Part shown: positions 26,247 through 34,580 of the stretch, piece by piece
How positions within the stretch are numbered: the stretch's first letter is position 1
Layout of the letters: each line of letters starts with the position of its first letter
Origin: Coxiellaceae bacterium
Lineage (GTDB): Bacteria; Pseudomonadota; Gammaproteobacteria; Coxiellales; Coxiellaceae
Assembly: GCA_030680235.1 (NCBI GenBank)
Contig: JAUXWQ010000030.1
Location: 1-64,000, forward strand
Length of the DNA stretch: 64,000 bases
Reading direction: 5' to 3'
The notes under the pieces: model-generated
Database searches by the model: none
Seen by the model: the letters and a program-made list of their open reading frames with translations, nothing else
What the model was told of the DNA's origin: nothing
Position numbers and translations under genes: made by a program

Positions 26247-26365
26247 TGTGACTGTGACTGTGTCTGTGTCTGAGGTACAATCCATTGTAAACTTTCTCCT
26301 AAAAATCAGGAAAGTTTTGGTTGTGGCTTGTACTAAATTATTCCTCGGACACGGTCACTGTTACG
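26247..26365. repeat. Inverted hexamer tracts between permease and polA
   Basis: TGTGACTGTGACTGTGTCTG at 26247-26275 and the inverse CCTCGGACACGGTCACTGTT at 26343-26365 face each other. An inner AACTTTC...GAAAGTT hairpin and a GTACAA/TTGTAC pair lie between. The tracts are in the divergent promoter region of the permease gene and polA. The arrangement matches those at 14.7 and 22.1 kb. Confidence 0.7.
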
Positions 26366-26394
26366 CTTAATTTCTTCTAACATAGATTGAGTAT

Positions 26395-29133
26395 ATGAGC
26401 AAAAAATTAATTTTAATCGATGGATCATCCTATTTATTTCGTGCATATCATGCATTGCCGCCATTAATGACCTCTAAAAACCATCCGACAGGCGCTATGT
26501 ATGGTGTGATTAACATGATCAGAAAACTCATGTTATCACATCCATCAGAGTATATTGCTGTCGTGTTTGATCCGAAAGGAAAAACCGTGCGTCATGGTAT
26601 TTATCCTGAATACAAAGCAAATCGTACAGCAATGCCGGATGAATTACGCGCACAAATTCAACCATTGCATGAAATTATTCGTGCAATGGGGTTGCCACTG
26701 ATTATTCAAGACGGTGTTGAAGCAGATGATGTGATTGGCACACTTGCTGTTTATGCTGAAAAACACGGAATAAAAACGCTTATTTCAACGATGGATAAGG
26801 ATATGGCGCAATTGGTCAATGCGCATGTTACCTTAATTAATACGATGAGTGATCGCACGTATGATATTGTTGGTGTGAAAGAAAAATTTGGTGTGATGCC
26901 GAATCAAATTATTGATTATTTAGCGCTGATGGGTGATACCTCCGATAACATCCCCGGCATTCCTAAGGTAGGGCCAAAAACTGCGGTTAATTGGCTCGAG
27001 AAATATCATTCAATAGATAATATTGTAAAAAATGCCAATGATATTACTGGAAAGATTGGTGAAAATTTACGGAATAATTTAGATAATTTAGCATTATCAA
27101 AAAAACTAGTGACCATTGATTGTGATGTACCTATTAAAATTGATTTGCATCATTTAGAAAAAAAGTCAGAAGATGATCAAAAACTACGTGAATTATTTGC
27201 AGAGTATGAATTTACATCTTGGTTGAAAGCCTTAAACTTATCACACTCACACTCACACTCACACTCACACTCACACTCACACGCACACTCACACTATCAT
27301 GCCATTCAAGATGAAACCTCTTTTGAAGCATTTCTGAAGCGATTGGAAAACGCGACGGTATTTGCATTGGATACTGAAACAACGAGCATTGATGCTATGC
27401 GTGCAGAATTAGTAGGCATGTCATTTTCAGTGAAAGCCCATAAAGCCGTTTACATTCCTTTTCTGCATAAAACAGCATCTTCAATCGAGGCGATAGAAGC
27501 GCCAGCAACTGCAGCCTCACCGCCACAATTAAACCGTGAATACGTGCTTGAAAAATTAAAGCCTATTTTTCAAGATAAAAACAAAACGATTATTGGTCAA
27601 AATATTAAGTACGACTATAAAGTGTTAAAAAACCATGGTGTAACCATTGAAGCAGCAATGGAAGATACGATGCTTGAATCTTATGTGTTAAATAGTGTTG
27701 CGTCGCGACATGACATGGATACGCTCGCCTTAAAATATTTATCTCATAACACAATTAAATTTGAAGAGGTTGCGGGTAGTGGTTCGAAACAAATTACCTT
27801 TGATTATGTGCCCATTGATAAAGCAACGGAATATGCTGCAGAAGATGCGGATGTGACACTGCAGTTACATCAGGTGTTAATGCCTAAAATTCTTGAAGAA
27901 AAGTCAGTTGAGTCTGTGCTAAGAAATATTGAATGGCCTTTAATGAAAATTTTAGCAGACATGGAATTTTATGGTGTATTAATTGATGTGCCAAAATTAC
28001 AAAAGCAAAGTGCAGAACTAGCAATACGAATAGATACTTTAGAAAAACGCGCTTTTGAATTAGCAGAAGAAACGTTTAATTTAAGTTCGCCTAAGCAGTT
28101 GCAAATGATTTTATTTGAAAAAATGAAATTGCCGATTATTAAGAAAACGCCAACGGGGGCGGCATCAACAGATGAATCCGTGATGCAAGAATTGGCTTAC
28201 GATTATGAATTGCCGAAAATTATTATGGAGTATCGTCAGTGTTCGAAATTAAAATCAACCTATGCTGATGCGCTGCCCTTATTGGTTAATCCTAAAACGC
28301 ATCGCGTACACACCTCGTATAATCAAGCGGTAACGTCAACAGGAAGGTTGTCATCCAACAATCCTAATTTACAAAACATACCTATCAAAACGGAAGAAGG
28401 TCGAAAAATTCGACAAGCGTTTATTGCACCTAAAAATTATAAAATAGTCTCTGCCGATTATTCACAAATTGAACTGCGAATTATGGCGCATTTATCGAAA
28501 GACCCTGGATTATTGGCTGCTTTTGCAAAGGGGCTTGATATTCATGCTGCAACGGCTTCTGAGGTATTTGGTGTTGCCTTAAATGATGTAACGAGTGAAA
28601 TGCGTCGTCATGCAAAAGCCATTAATTTTGGATTATTGTACGGCATGTCTGCCTTTGGTTTGGCAAAACAATTGGGTGTTTCACGTGAAGATGCGCAAAA
28701 ATATATGGACCTTTATTTTACGCGTTATCCAAATGTGCATGCATATATGGAAGGTGCGCGACAATTTGCAAAAGAAAAGGGTTACGTTGAAACCTTATCT
28801 GGCAGACGATTATTTATTCCTGATATTAATGCGAGTAATCATATGCGTCGTATGGCGGCGGAACGTGCAGCGATTAATGCGCCATTACAAGGTACCGCAG
28901 CCGATTTAATTAAATTGGCGATGATTGACATGAGTAAAGGGGGCGTGTTCAGTCAAGGTGAGGTATTTAAGATGACCATGCAAGTCCATGATGAATTGAT
29001 TTTTGAAGTGCATGAGGATCATGTGCCCGAAGCCTGTGATTTGATTAAAAACGCCATGGAAAATGCATTTAAATTGGATGTGCCTTTAGAAGTTGCCATT
29101 GGGGTTGGTGATAATTGGGATGAAGCACATTAG
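26395..29133 (+). CDS. polA: DNA polymerase I
   Basis: A 912-residue protein with three domains. The 5' nuclease is residues 1-280 (LIDGSSYLFRAYHALPPL; GDTSDNIPGIPKVGPKTA). The proofreading domain is about 305-500 with its acidic residues kept (FALDTET, Asp326/Glu328; NIKYDYK; EDADVT). The polymerase is about 510-912 (DYSQIELR, RHAKAINFGLLYGMSAFGL, QVHDELIFEV). Between the first two domains, residues 283-300 are a Ser-His repeat encoded by a hexamer array, not seen in E. coli PolA. It repairs DNA and replaces RNA primers. All catalytic motifs are intact. Confidence 0.97.
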   Translation: MSKKLILIDGSSYLFRAYHALPPLMTSKNHPTGAMYGVINMIRKLMLSHPSEYIAVVFDPKGKTVRHGIYPEYKANRTAMPDELRAQIQPLHEIIRAMGLPLIIQDGVEADDVIGTLAVYAEKHGIKTLISTMDKDMAQLVNAHVTLINTMSDRTYDIVGVKEKFGVMPNQIIDYLALMGDTSDNIPGIPKVGPKTAVNWLEKYHSIDNIVKNANDITGKIGENLRNNLDNLALSKKLVTIDCDVPIKIDLHHLEKKSEDDQKLRELFAEYEFTSWLKALNLSHSHSHSHSHSHSHAHSHYHAIQDETSFEAFLKRLENATVFALDTETTSIDAMRAELVGMSFSVKAHKAVYIPFLHKTASSIEAIEAPATAASPPQLNREYVLEKLKPIFQDKNKTIIGQNIKYDYKVLKNHGVTIEAAMEDTMLESYVLNSVASRHDMDTLALKYLSHNTIKFEEVAGSGSKQITFDYVPIDKATEYAAEDADVTLQLHQVLMPKILEEKSVESVLRNIEWPLMKILADMEFYGVLIDVPKLQKQSAELAIRIDTLEKRAFELAEETFNLSSPKQLQMILFEKMKLPIIKKTPTGAASTDESVMQELAYDYELPKIIMEYRQCSKLKSTYADALPLLVNPKTHRVHTSYNQAVTSTGRLSSNNPNLQNIPIKTEEGRKIRQAFIAPKNYKIVSADYSQIELRIMAHLSKDPGLLAAFAKGLDIHAATASEVFGVALNDVTSEMRRHAKAINFGLLYGMSAFGLAKQLGVSREDAQKYMDLYFTRYPNVHAYMEGARQFAKEKGYVETLSGRRLFIPDINASNHMRRMAAERAAINAPLQGTAADLIKLAMIDMSKGGVFSQGEVFKMTMQVHDELIFEVHEDHVPEACDLIKNAMENAFKLDVPLEVAIGVGDNWDEAH
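27241..27294 (+). repeat. In-frame TCACAC hexamer array in polA
   Basis: Nine TCACAC-type units (one changed to GCACAC) in frame encode seven Ser-His pairs, then AH and SH. The array lies in the linker between the 5' nuclease and 3'-5' exonuclease domains. A unit count that varies by slippage would change the linker by two residues and keep the frame. Confidence 0.9.
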
Positions 29134-29359
29134 CGTCTTACTGTATCAAGCCCCAAATCAATTATGGCCCCTCATTTATAGACCAACTATAAGCTTATAC
29201 TTTATGATAGTGCCCATTTTGTTCATTTTGTTATTGTAAAGTATATTTTTTTGTTTGAAGTATGTTATGGTAGTAGTGCTAATTATTAATATTTATTAGG
29301 AGTTTTTGCATAAAGCATATAAAACGGTTATGCATTAAGGGTTCAAGGAAGAGGTGACT

Positions 29360-30568
29360 ATGAATTTCAATAAAAAAACGCTTGCATTGGTTTTAGTAGT
29401 AAGTTGCGGTGCATTGGTGGCCATGAAGGAAGTGGAATCCGCTAATAAGGCTTCTGCTGCAGCAGAAAAGCCTACAGCAGAAAAGCCTACAGCAGCAAAG
29501 CCTATAGCAGAAAATCCTACAGTAATGAATCTACCGGCTCCGAATAATACGGTAGCGGAGAGGTCTTCAGTCTCGGAAGCGACTATAGCCACAGCGAATA
29601 CTAAGAAAACAAATGTTTTAGCGATGAACGCGCCAGCTGCGAACCCCGTAGTAATGAATGCAGCAGCAATAAATGTATCGGCATCGCAAGCTGCAGCAAC
29701 GAAGGCTGCAGCAACGAAGGTTGCGGCAACGAATAATACACCCATAAAAAAAACCAAGTATAGCAACAATCAAAAAACGACGGTTGAAACATTGTCTGAT
29801 GGCACGATTATCAAAAAATCAGGTAAAAACATTACTGTTATTTTACCGCCATTAACTAAACAAGAGCTCGTAGCGCAAGCACACAATAGCCTTGTAACCA
29901 CAGGCGCTGGCTCACCCACCGCGTCTATCGCAGCACCCAATGCCTTCGGTGGGGGTGGTACGATTATCTTCGCCAATGGCAGTTATGTTAATCATTGGCC
30001 ACAAACCAGTGTTTCTGATGGTTTCGGTGGCGCTGGTATCTCAGTTGGTAATCCTTATAAATACGTTGCGGCGTTGATCAGTGTCAATTTAGCCTCGCTT
30101 GGTTTTAATGAGAACGCCTTCGGTAGCAATAGTGGCATCAGCTTACGATTAAATCATTATTTTAATCCTACAACGGCTATTGCCATTGGTGCGGGTAACT
30201 TGATTGGTTGGGGTACCGCAAACGGACTTTCTAAAAACTATTATGCTTCTCTGACAAAAGCGTTTTATCTTGGTATTCCAATGTCAATTAACGTGGGCGC
30301 TGGATCAGGTGCGCTTAACAACTCATTGGTTGCGACTAACTCTGATGGCAACATATATCCTTTTGCCAGTGCAGGATTTACGTTATTTAAAAACTTCTCC
30401 GCGATCGCCGATTGGACGTCACGTCAAGTTAATTTGGGTGGTACTTATACCTTGGTTTGCATCCCAAAAGTCCCTATTTTTTTTGGTGCCTATGCGATGA
30501 ACGTAGCGGGCTATCAAAATACAAAGACCTTCTTTCAAGGAACGGTAGGTTTGTCATATCAATTCTAA
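29360..30568 (+). CDS. Exported outer-membrane beta-barrel-like protein with low-complexity linker
   Basis: A 402-residue protein. A signal peptide (FNKKTLALVLVVSCGALVAM) is followed by an Ala/Pro/Lys/Thr-rich segment to about residue 135. This contains four EKPTA-like repeats and an AATKAAATK tract. The C-terminal 200 residues show alternating strands rich in Gly and aromatic residues (YASLTKAFYLGIPMSIN; FFGAYAMNVAGYQ). The end is GTVGLSYQF, a C-terminal aromatic signature for the BAM complex. A surface barrel tethered by a flexible linker is inferred. A second exported protein follows 23 bases later. Confidence 0.7.
   Translation: MNFNKKTLALVLVVSCGALVAMKEVESANKASAAAEKPTAEKPTAAKPIAENPTVMNLPAPNNTVAERSSVSEATIATANTKKTNVLAMNAPAANPVVMNAAAINVSASQAAATKAAATKVAATNNTPIKKTKYSNNQKTTVETLSDGTIIKKSGKNITVILPPLTKQELVAQAHNSLVTTGAGSPTASIAAPNAFGGGGTIIFANGSYVNHWPQTSVSDGFGGAGISVGNPYKYVAALISVNLASLGFNENAFGSNSGISLRLNHYFNPTTAIAIGAGNLIGWGTANGLSKNYYASLTKAFYLGIPMSINVGAGSGALNNSLVATNSDGNIYPFASAGFTLFKNFSAIADWTSRQVNLGGTYTLVCIPKVPIFFGAYAMNVAGYQNTKTFFQGTVGLSYQF
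29462..29521 (+). repeat. 15-bp tandem repeats encoding EKPTA units
   Basis: Four degenerate 15-base units like GCAGAAAAGCCTACA encode AEKPT, AEKPT, AAKPI and AENPT in the linker of the exported barrel protein. They are in frame and could vary in number. Confidence 0.75.
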
Positions 30569-30591
30569 TGGATTTTGTAAGGGGATAAAAA

Positions 30592-30981
30592 ATGAAATTT
30601 ACATTGTCAAAGCGAGTGTCTGTGGCAGTTGTTCTAGTTTCAATTTCTGCTTTTATGATGCCGACGACGTTGATGGCTCAAGATGCTGTTAATTATTCTG
30701 GGAGCAGCAGGATGCCCAGCTCTTTAATAGCGATCGGGCCTTTAGGGCCTGGAGTAACGCTCACTGTTCTACGGAACGACGCAACAGTTGCAAAAATTAC
30801 AAACACTACTGGCTCGCCGATGAGTAATTCAGCTGTTCAAGCAGCTGTATCTGGAGCAATGATGGGTGGTGGTAGTTCATCTTCAGCCGTAAACGTTGCT
30901 GGTAACTCATCAGCAACTGCAGCAGCAGGCGCTGCTACCGCACAGGCATCACAAGCCGCAGCTACGGCGCCGTCTTCCTAA
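30592..30981 (+). CDS. Small exported Ala/Ser-rich protein
   Basis: A 129-residue protein. A signal peptide (KFTLSKRVSVAVVLVSISAF, cleavage near LMA-Q) leads to a short mature chain of about 100 residues. It ends in an Ala/Ser/Gly-rich low-complexity stretch (SATAAAGAATAQASQAAATA). No domain is recognised. It is 23 bases after the barrel protein, with a strong hairpin terminator behind it, so the two form a small operon for exported products. The function is unknown. Confidence 0.65.
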   Translation: MKFTLSKRVSVAVVLVSISAFMMPTTLMAQDAVNYSGSSRMPSSLIAIGPLGPGVTLTVLRNDATVAKITNTTGSPMSNSAVQAAVSGAMMGGGSSSSAVNVAGNSSATAAAGAATAQASQAAATAPSS

Positions 30982-31016
30982 GTCTTAGAGCCTGGAGATC
31001 TTAAACAGGCTCTTAA

Positions 31017-31052
31017 GCAACGAGGCGCGATGAATCGCATCTCGTTGCTTTT
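31017..31052 (+). terminator. Intrinsic terminator after the exported-protein operon
   Basis: GCAACGAG and CTCGTTGC form an 8-bp stem around an inner GCGATGAATCGC hairpin and are followed by TTTT. It lies 36 bases after the stop of the Ala/Ser-rich gene. Confidence 0.8.
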
Positions 31053-31297
31053 AAGGGACGTGCACGCATTAACCAAAACGGTTAAAAAAATTTCATTTCA
31101 GGTTTTTTATCGATAGTATTTTATCAGAAAATATCATTTTCCTAGTTTTTCTGTCCTTGAGGTTATTACCATCAAACAACCGTTAAATACGACCAAAAAT
31201 AGTCGCCTTCTGGCCTATCGACAATTTCTATGTTATCCATTAGGATCACTTTAGACTTTATTTCCCCGGGGGGTATGTAAGTACGGATACAAGGCTT
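31053..31297. other. Intergenic region leading into the polysaccharide locus
   Basis: About 245 AT-rich bases with no convincing ORF. They probably hold the promoter of the polysaccharide locus. No JUMPstart/ops-like element was found. Confidence 0.5.
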
Positions 31298-31390
31298 ATG
31301 GAAAATAAAAGTGTTTTAGTTATAGGCGCTGCAGGTTTTATTGGATTTTATTATTATGAATGTACTATGGATGGTTTCTGGATTTCCTAA
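31298..31390 (+). pseudogene. 5' fragment of an SDR-type nucleotide-sugar epimerase gene
   Basis: The frame MENKSVLVIGAAGFIG is the NAD-binding start of an extended SDR epimerase (GxxGFIG). It then runs into unrelated codons and stops after 30 residues. The rest of the gene is gone, and the downstream glycosyltransferase starts inside it at 31356. It marks a deletion or recombination join at the left border of the polysaccharide locus. Confidence 0.6.
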
Positions 31391-32525
31391 AAATACGAAT
31401 AGTCCTTCTTGTATGTATTATTGGCATGCCTTTGAAGCTTTAGAAAAATTAGGGTGCACGCAGATTATTTTAGAGATAGCCGCTTGGAAACCATTTTTAG
31501 AAAAAAAAAATACGGCGCATTCTGAAAAAATAATGTATTTTGGAAAGTATTTGTCGATACCACGTTTCTATTGGCGCGGCGTTTCAAATTTATTTTGCTT
31601 GCTACAAAATTATTTTCTTTTTAAGAAAATTATTGGTAAGCATCCGATTGATGTCATTCACGCGCATGGTGAAATCTGTGGCTTTGTTGCTAATTTTCTG
31701 GGAAAAAAATTCAATATTCCTGTCGTTTTAACACTGCATGGGATCGAAACTACTGCAAGAATGTGGCAAGGATTATCCAGAAAACAATTTTTAAAGACGC
31801 TAAATGCTGTAGACCGGTTGATCTTTGTCGGAGAACCTTTGCAAAGATATTTTCATGGATTATTGATGCGACAGGAGCACTGTCGTATTTTGCATAACGG
31901 TGTTCGCTTACCAGAAGAACGTTGCGATAATAAACAAGCGTCGACATTCCCGATTCGTATTATCAGTGTGAGTCTTTTGGTGGAAGGTAAGGGTATTGAT
32001 CTTAATTTACGGGCATTGGCTAAGCTGAAAAAAATGGGAATTGAGAATTGGGTCTATATTATTGCAGGTGATGGGATCAAACGAGAAACTTATCAAAAAA
32101 TGGCTGTGATGCTGGATATTTCAGAGCAAATTAAATGGTTAGGTGCTTGCTCTCACGATGAAGTTTATGCTCATTTATCGACAGCAGATGTTTTTTGTTT
32201 GCCGTCTTACCGAGAAGCTTTTGGTATAGCTTATTTAGAAGCTATGGCACATGGATTAATTACAATTGGGGTGAAGCATCAAGGCCCTGCTGCATTTATT
32301 AGTCATGAGAAAACAGGGTTTCTCGTGAATCCTGAAGATGTCGATGATCTAGCGAATACCTTGCAAGCGGTGATGCAAAAGTACGATGATATGCAAGCAA
32401 TACGAGAAGCAGCAAGAAAGCATGCTTTTTCTTCTTTTTCTTGGGAAGTGTATGCTAAAAAACTAGTGAATATCTATGAAGAAATGGATGAATGTAACGC
32501 GAGAAAAATAAGCAATGCGTATTAG
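31356..32525 (+). CDS. GT4-family glycosyltransferase
   Basis: A 389-residue GT-B enzyme. The N-terminal half has IDVIHAHGEICGFVANFLG and VVLTLHG. The C-terminal half has IISVSLLVEGKGIDLNLRAL, IIAGDG and DVFCLPSYREAFGIAYLEAM, the E-x7-E-like nucleotide-sugar motif of GT4. It adds a sugar from a nucleotide donor at the cytoplasmic face. The ATG at 31356 is preferred to a TTG at 31341. It overlaps the next gene by 11 bases and heads the operon. Confidence 0.88.
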   Translation: MNVLWMVSGFPKNTNSPSCMYYWHAFEALEKLGCTQIILEIAAWKPFLEKKNTAHSEKIMYFGKYLSIPRFYWRGVSNLFCLLQNYFLFKKIIGKHPIDVIHAHGEICGFVANFLGKKFNIPVVLTLHGIETTARMWQGLSRKQFLKTLNAVDRLIFVGEPLQRYFHGLLMRQEHCRILHNGVRLPEERCDNKQASTFPIRIISVSLLVEGKGIDLNLRALAKLKKMGIENWVYIIAGDGIKRETYQKMAVMLDISEQIKWLGACSHDEVYAHLSTADVFCLPSYREAFGIAYLEAMAHGLITIGVKHQGPAAFISHEKTGFLVNPEDVDDLANTLQAVMQKYDDMQAIREAARKHAFSSFSWEVYAKKLVNIYEEMDECNARKISNAY

Positions 32526-33798
32526 AAAGTTATCATTTTTTGAATGGATGTTTCCTTTGATGGTGCTTGCTTTTTTGGCGCAAGGGACTCAGTTTATGGC
32601 TGTTTCACATGTGAGCGACCTGCGTTTTCTTTTTTTAGGGCTGTTGTTTTTATTCTTTTTTTTAAATAGAAGCATGTTGGGTTCAATTGAAAATGGATGG
32701 TGGCTTCTATTGCTCTTAATTTATCTGATGTGGTGTATGTCAACCACACTGTGGTCTGAAGTGTTTTCACTGAGTCTTGGTAAGAGTGTAGTATTTGCAG
32801 TTACAGTCGTTACCTTAATTTCTGCGGGCACTGCGTGGATACTTACTATTGGCTTTACACGTGGCTTTTCATGGCTGTTTCCAGTGTTAATCATGGTATT
32901 AATATCGGGACTGCTAGGGGGTTCTGCAAATGATAAAATTGGCATAGTTGATTTATATTCTGGATTATCAGGAAATGCAAATAATTTCGGGTTTCTAACA
33001 GCAATTGTGTCTTCATTGCTACTTTGGAAGTGTTTTCAGTCGAGAGAAAAAAAAGGGATGTTTTTTGTTTGGTTCATACTATTTTTAATCGACACGCATT
33101 TTTTATTTTCAAGCTATTCTCGTAGTGCTATCGTTGTTTTTTTATGTATTTTGTTGCTTTTTATACTGAATTTTCAGTTCTCAAAAAAAATAGTGATTGG
33201 GCTTGCCGGCATTTTTTCAATCGTGATTGTCCTTTTGGTTCTGCCGACGAGCTATGTAGAGGCAAAGATTTCCCCTTATATCCTCAAGGGAACCTCTATG
33301 GATACTCAAAATACTTTTCTCAAAGCAGTTCTTCACTCCCGGGCAGGCGTTTGGAAAATATCTTACGAACAAGCCTTAAAAGGTGGTGTTGTGGGAGGGG
33401 GATTTGGAGCGACCATTGGGCAGAAAAATATTAATATAAATTCCATGCTGCATCAATCTACAATGGGATATGGTCGTGAAAAAAGTAATTCTGAGTTAAG
33501 TATTATGGAAGAAACGGGTATTATTGGTTTGGTTTTGTTTGTGCTGATAATTGTATTTTTCTTTTTTTATGTTATGCCTTATTACTTTTATCTTAAAGGG
33601 GATGAGAAGGTTGCGATGGGATTGACCTTGGGTGTGTTGCTTGGCTTGTTGTTAGAAACCTTGGTAGAAGCGTGGTGGGATTCTTTGGGGCCTGAGGTTA
33701 TTTGTTTTTGGACATGCATTGGTATGATTTTCGGTATGATTAAACTTATTAAAGAAAAAATGTATTTAGATGAATTAAAGAATCGGAGTGCTATGTGA
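32515..33798 (+). CDS. Wzy/O-antigen-ligase-like membrane protein
   Basis: A 427-residue protein with about 11-12 hydrophobic helices. It has a large periplasmic loop near residues 245-330 bearing HSRAGVWKISYEQALKGGVV and GGGFGATIG. This matches the WaaL/Wzy superfamily, which polymerises repeat units or joins glycans to a carrier at the periplasmic side. Polymerase versus ligase cannot be told from sequence. It is coupled to the upstream glycosyltransferase (11-base overlap) and to the deacetylase (GTGA overlap). Confidence 0.8.
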   Translation: MRIRKLSFFEWMFPLMVLAFLAQGTQFMAVSHVSDLRFLFLGLLFLFFFLNRSMLGSIENGWWLLLLLIYLMWCMSTTLWSEVFSLSLGKSVVFAVTVVTLISAGTAWILTIGFTRGFSWLFPVLIMVLISGLLGGSANDKIGIVDLYSGLSGNANNFGFLTAIVSSLLLWKCFQSREKKGMFFVWFILFLIDTHFLFSSYSRSAIVVFLCILLLFILNFQFSKKIVIGLAGIFSIVIVLLVLPTSYVEAKISPYILKGTSMDTQNTFLKAVLHSRAGVWKISYEQALKGGVVGGGFGATIGQKNININSMLHQSTMGYGREKSNSELSIMEETGIIGLVLFVLIIVFFFFYVMPYYFYLKGDEKVAMGLTLGVLLGLLLETLVEAWWDSLGPEVICFWTCIGMIFGMIKLIKEKMYLDELKNRSAM

Positions 33799-34580
33799 AC
33801 GCATTGCGTTGGAAGCGGAAGATTGGAAAACTATACGCGCATCTATATGCTCAGTCGAATAATCGCTGTATTATTCTGATTTATCATGCTGTGGGGTATG
33901 GCCCCTGGGCGATATCGCCTGATAGTTTTCAAGCACAAATAAGCTGGTTGCAAAAACACTGTGACATTGTTTCATTATCTGAACTGTTGAAGCCATCAGA
34001 TTATTCCCCTCGGATTCGTGTAGCAATTACTTTTGATGATGGTTATGCTTGTTTGTATCAGCATGTGTTACCGTTTTTAAAAAAGGCGACAGTTTATTTA
34101 AATACGAATTGGATTGGTGACGAGCCCTTATATCGAATAAATTCAAATTCAGAGTTGGGACACTATCCTAGTGAGCAGTTTTTAACATGGGATGAAGTAA
34201 AAATACTTGAGCAAAGTGGATGGGAAATTGGTTCCCATGGTGCGGATCATCTTGATTTAACACAGCAAGCAGCTGAAAAAATTGCTAGTGAATTAAGACA
34301 TTCTAAAGAGCATATTGAAAATAAATTGCAAAAACCGTGTCATCATTTTGCATATACCTGGGGACGTCATAACAAGAATCTTCGGAACACTGTTGCAACT
34401 GTGGGATATCACACGGCGGTTGCTGCACATCATCAGATGCTGAGTCACACAGATGATGTTTTTTCATTGCCGCGGTTAAATGTTGATCGAAATTACAGTC
34501 TTGATGATTTTAAGCGCGTTGTTTTAGGAGAATGGGATTTTATTCGATTTGTGCACCGAGTGAGAAACATTGCTTTATGA
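33795..34580 (+). CDS. Polysaccharide deacetylase (NodB-like)
   Basis: A 261-residue carbohydrate esterase 4-type enzyme that removes N- or O-acetyl groups from glycans. The metal and catalytic motifs are there: VAITFDDGYACLYQHVL (TFDDGY) and EIGSHGADHLDLT (SHG-x-DH, two His). No signal peptide is seen, so it may act on lipid-linked or nucleotide precursors in the cytoplasm. It starts with GTG in a GTGA overlap with the preceding gene and overlaps the next gene by ATGA. Confidence 0.87.
   Translation: MNALRWKRKIGKLYAHLYAQSNNRCIILIYHAVGYGPWAISPDSFQAQISWLQKHCDIVSLSELLKPSDYSPRIRVAITFDDGYACLYQHVLPFLKKATVYLNTNWIGDEPLYRINSNSELGHYPSEQFLTWDEVKILEQSGWEIGSHGADHLDLTQQAAEKIASELRHSKEHIENKLQKPCHHFAYTWGRHNKNLRNTVATVGYHTAVAAHHQMLSHTDDVFSLPRLNVDRNYSLDDFKRVVLGEWDFIRFVHRVRNIAL

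Noticed and set aside
26221-26280. N-terminal RHRHSHSH extension of the APC permease
   Set aside because: The ribosome site and the family alignment fit the ATG at 26220; the extension is encoded by the repeat tract.
29335-29769. 144-codon Ala/Val/Phe-rich frame antisense to the barrel gene
   Set aside because: It mirrors the GC-biased repeats of the plus-strand linker; the plus frame has a signal peptide, ribosome site and BAM end signal.
31053-31297. JUMPstart/ops element ahead of the polysaccharide locus
   Set aside because: No GGCGGTAGCGT-like core was found on either strand.
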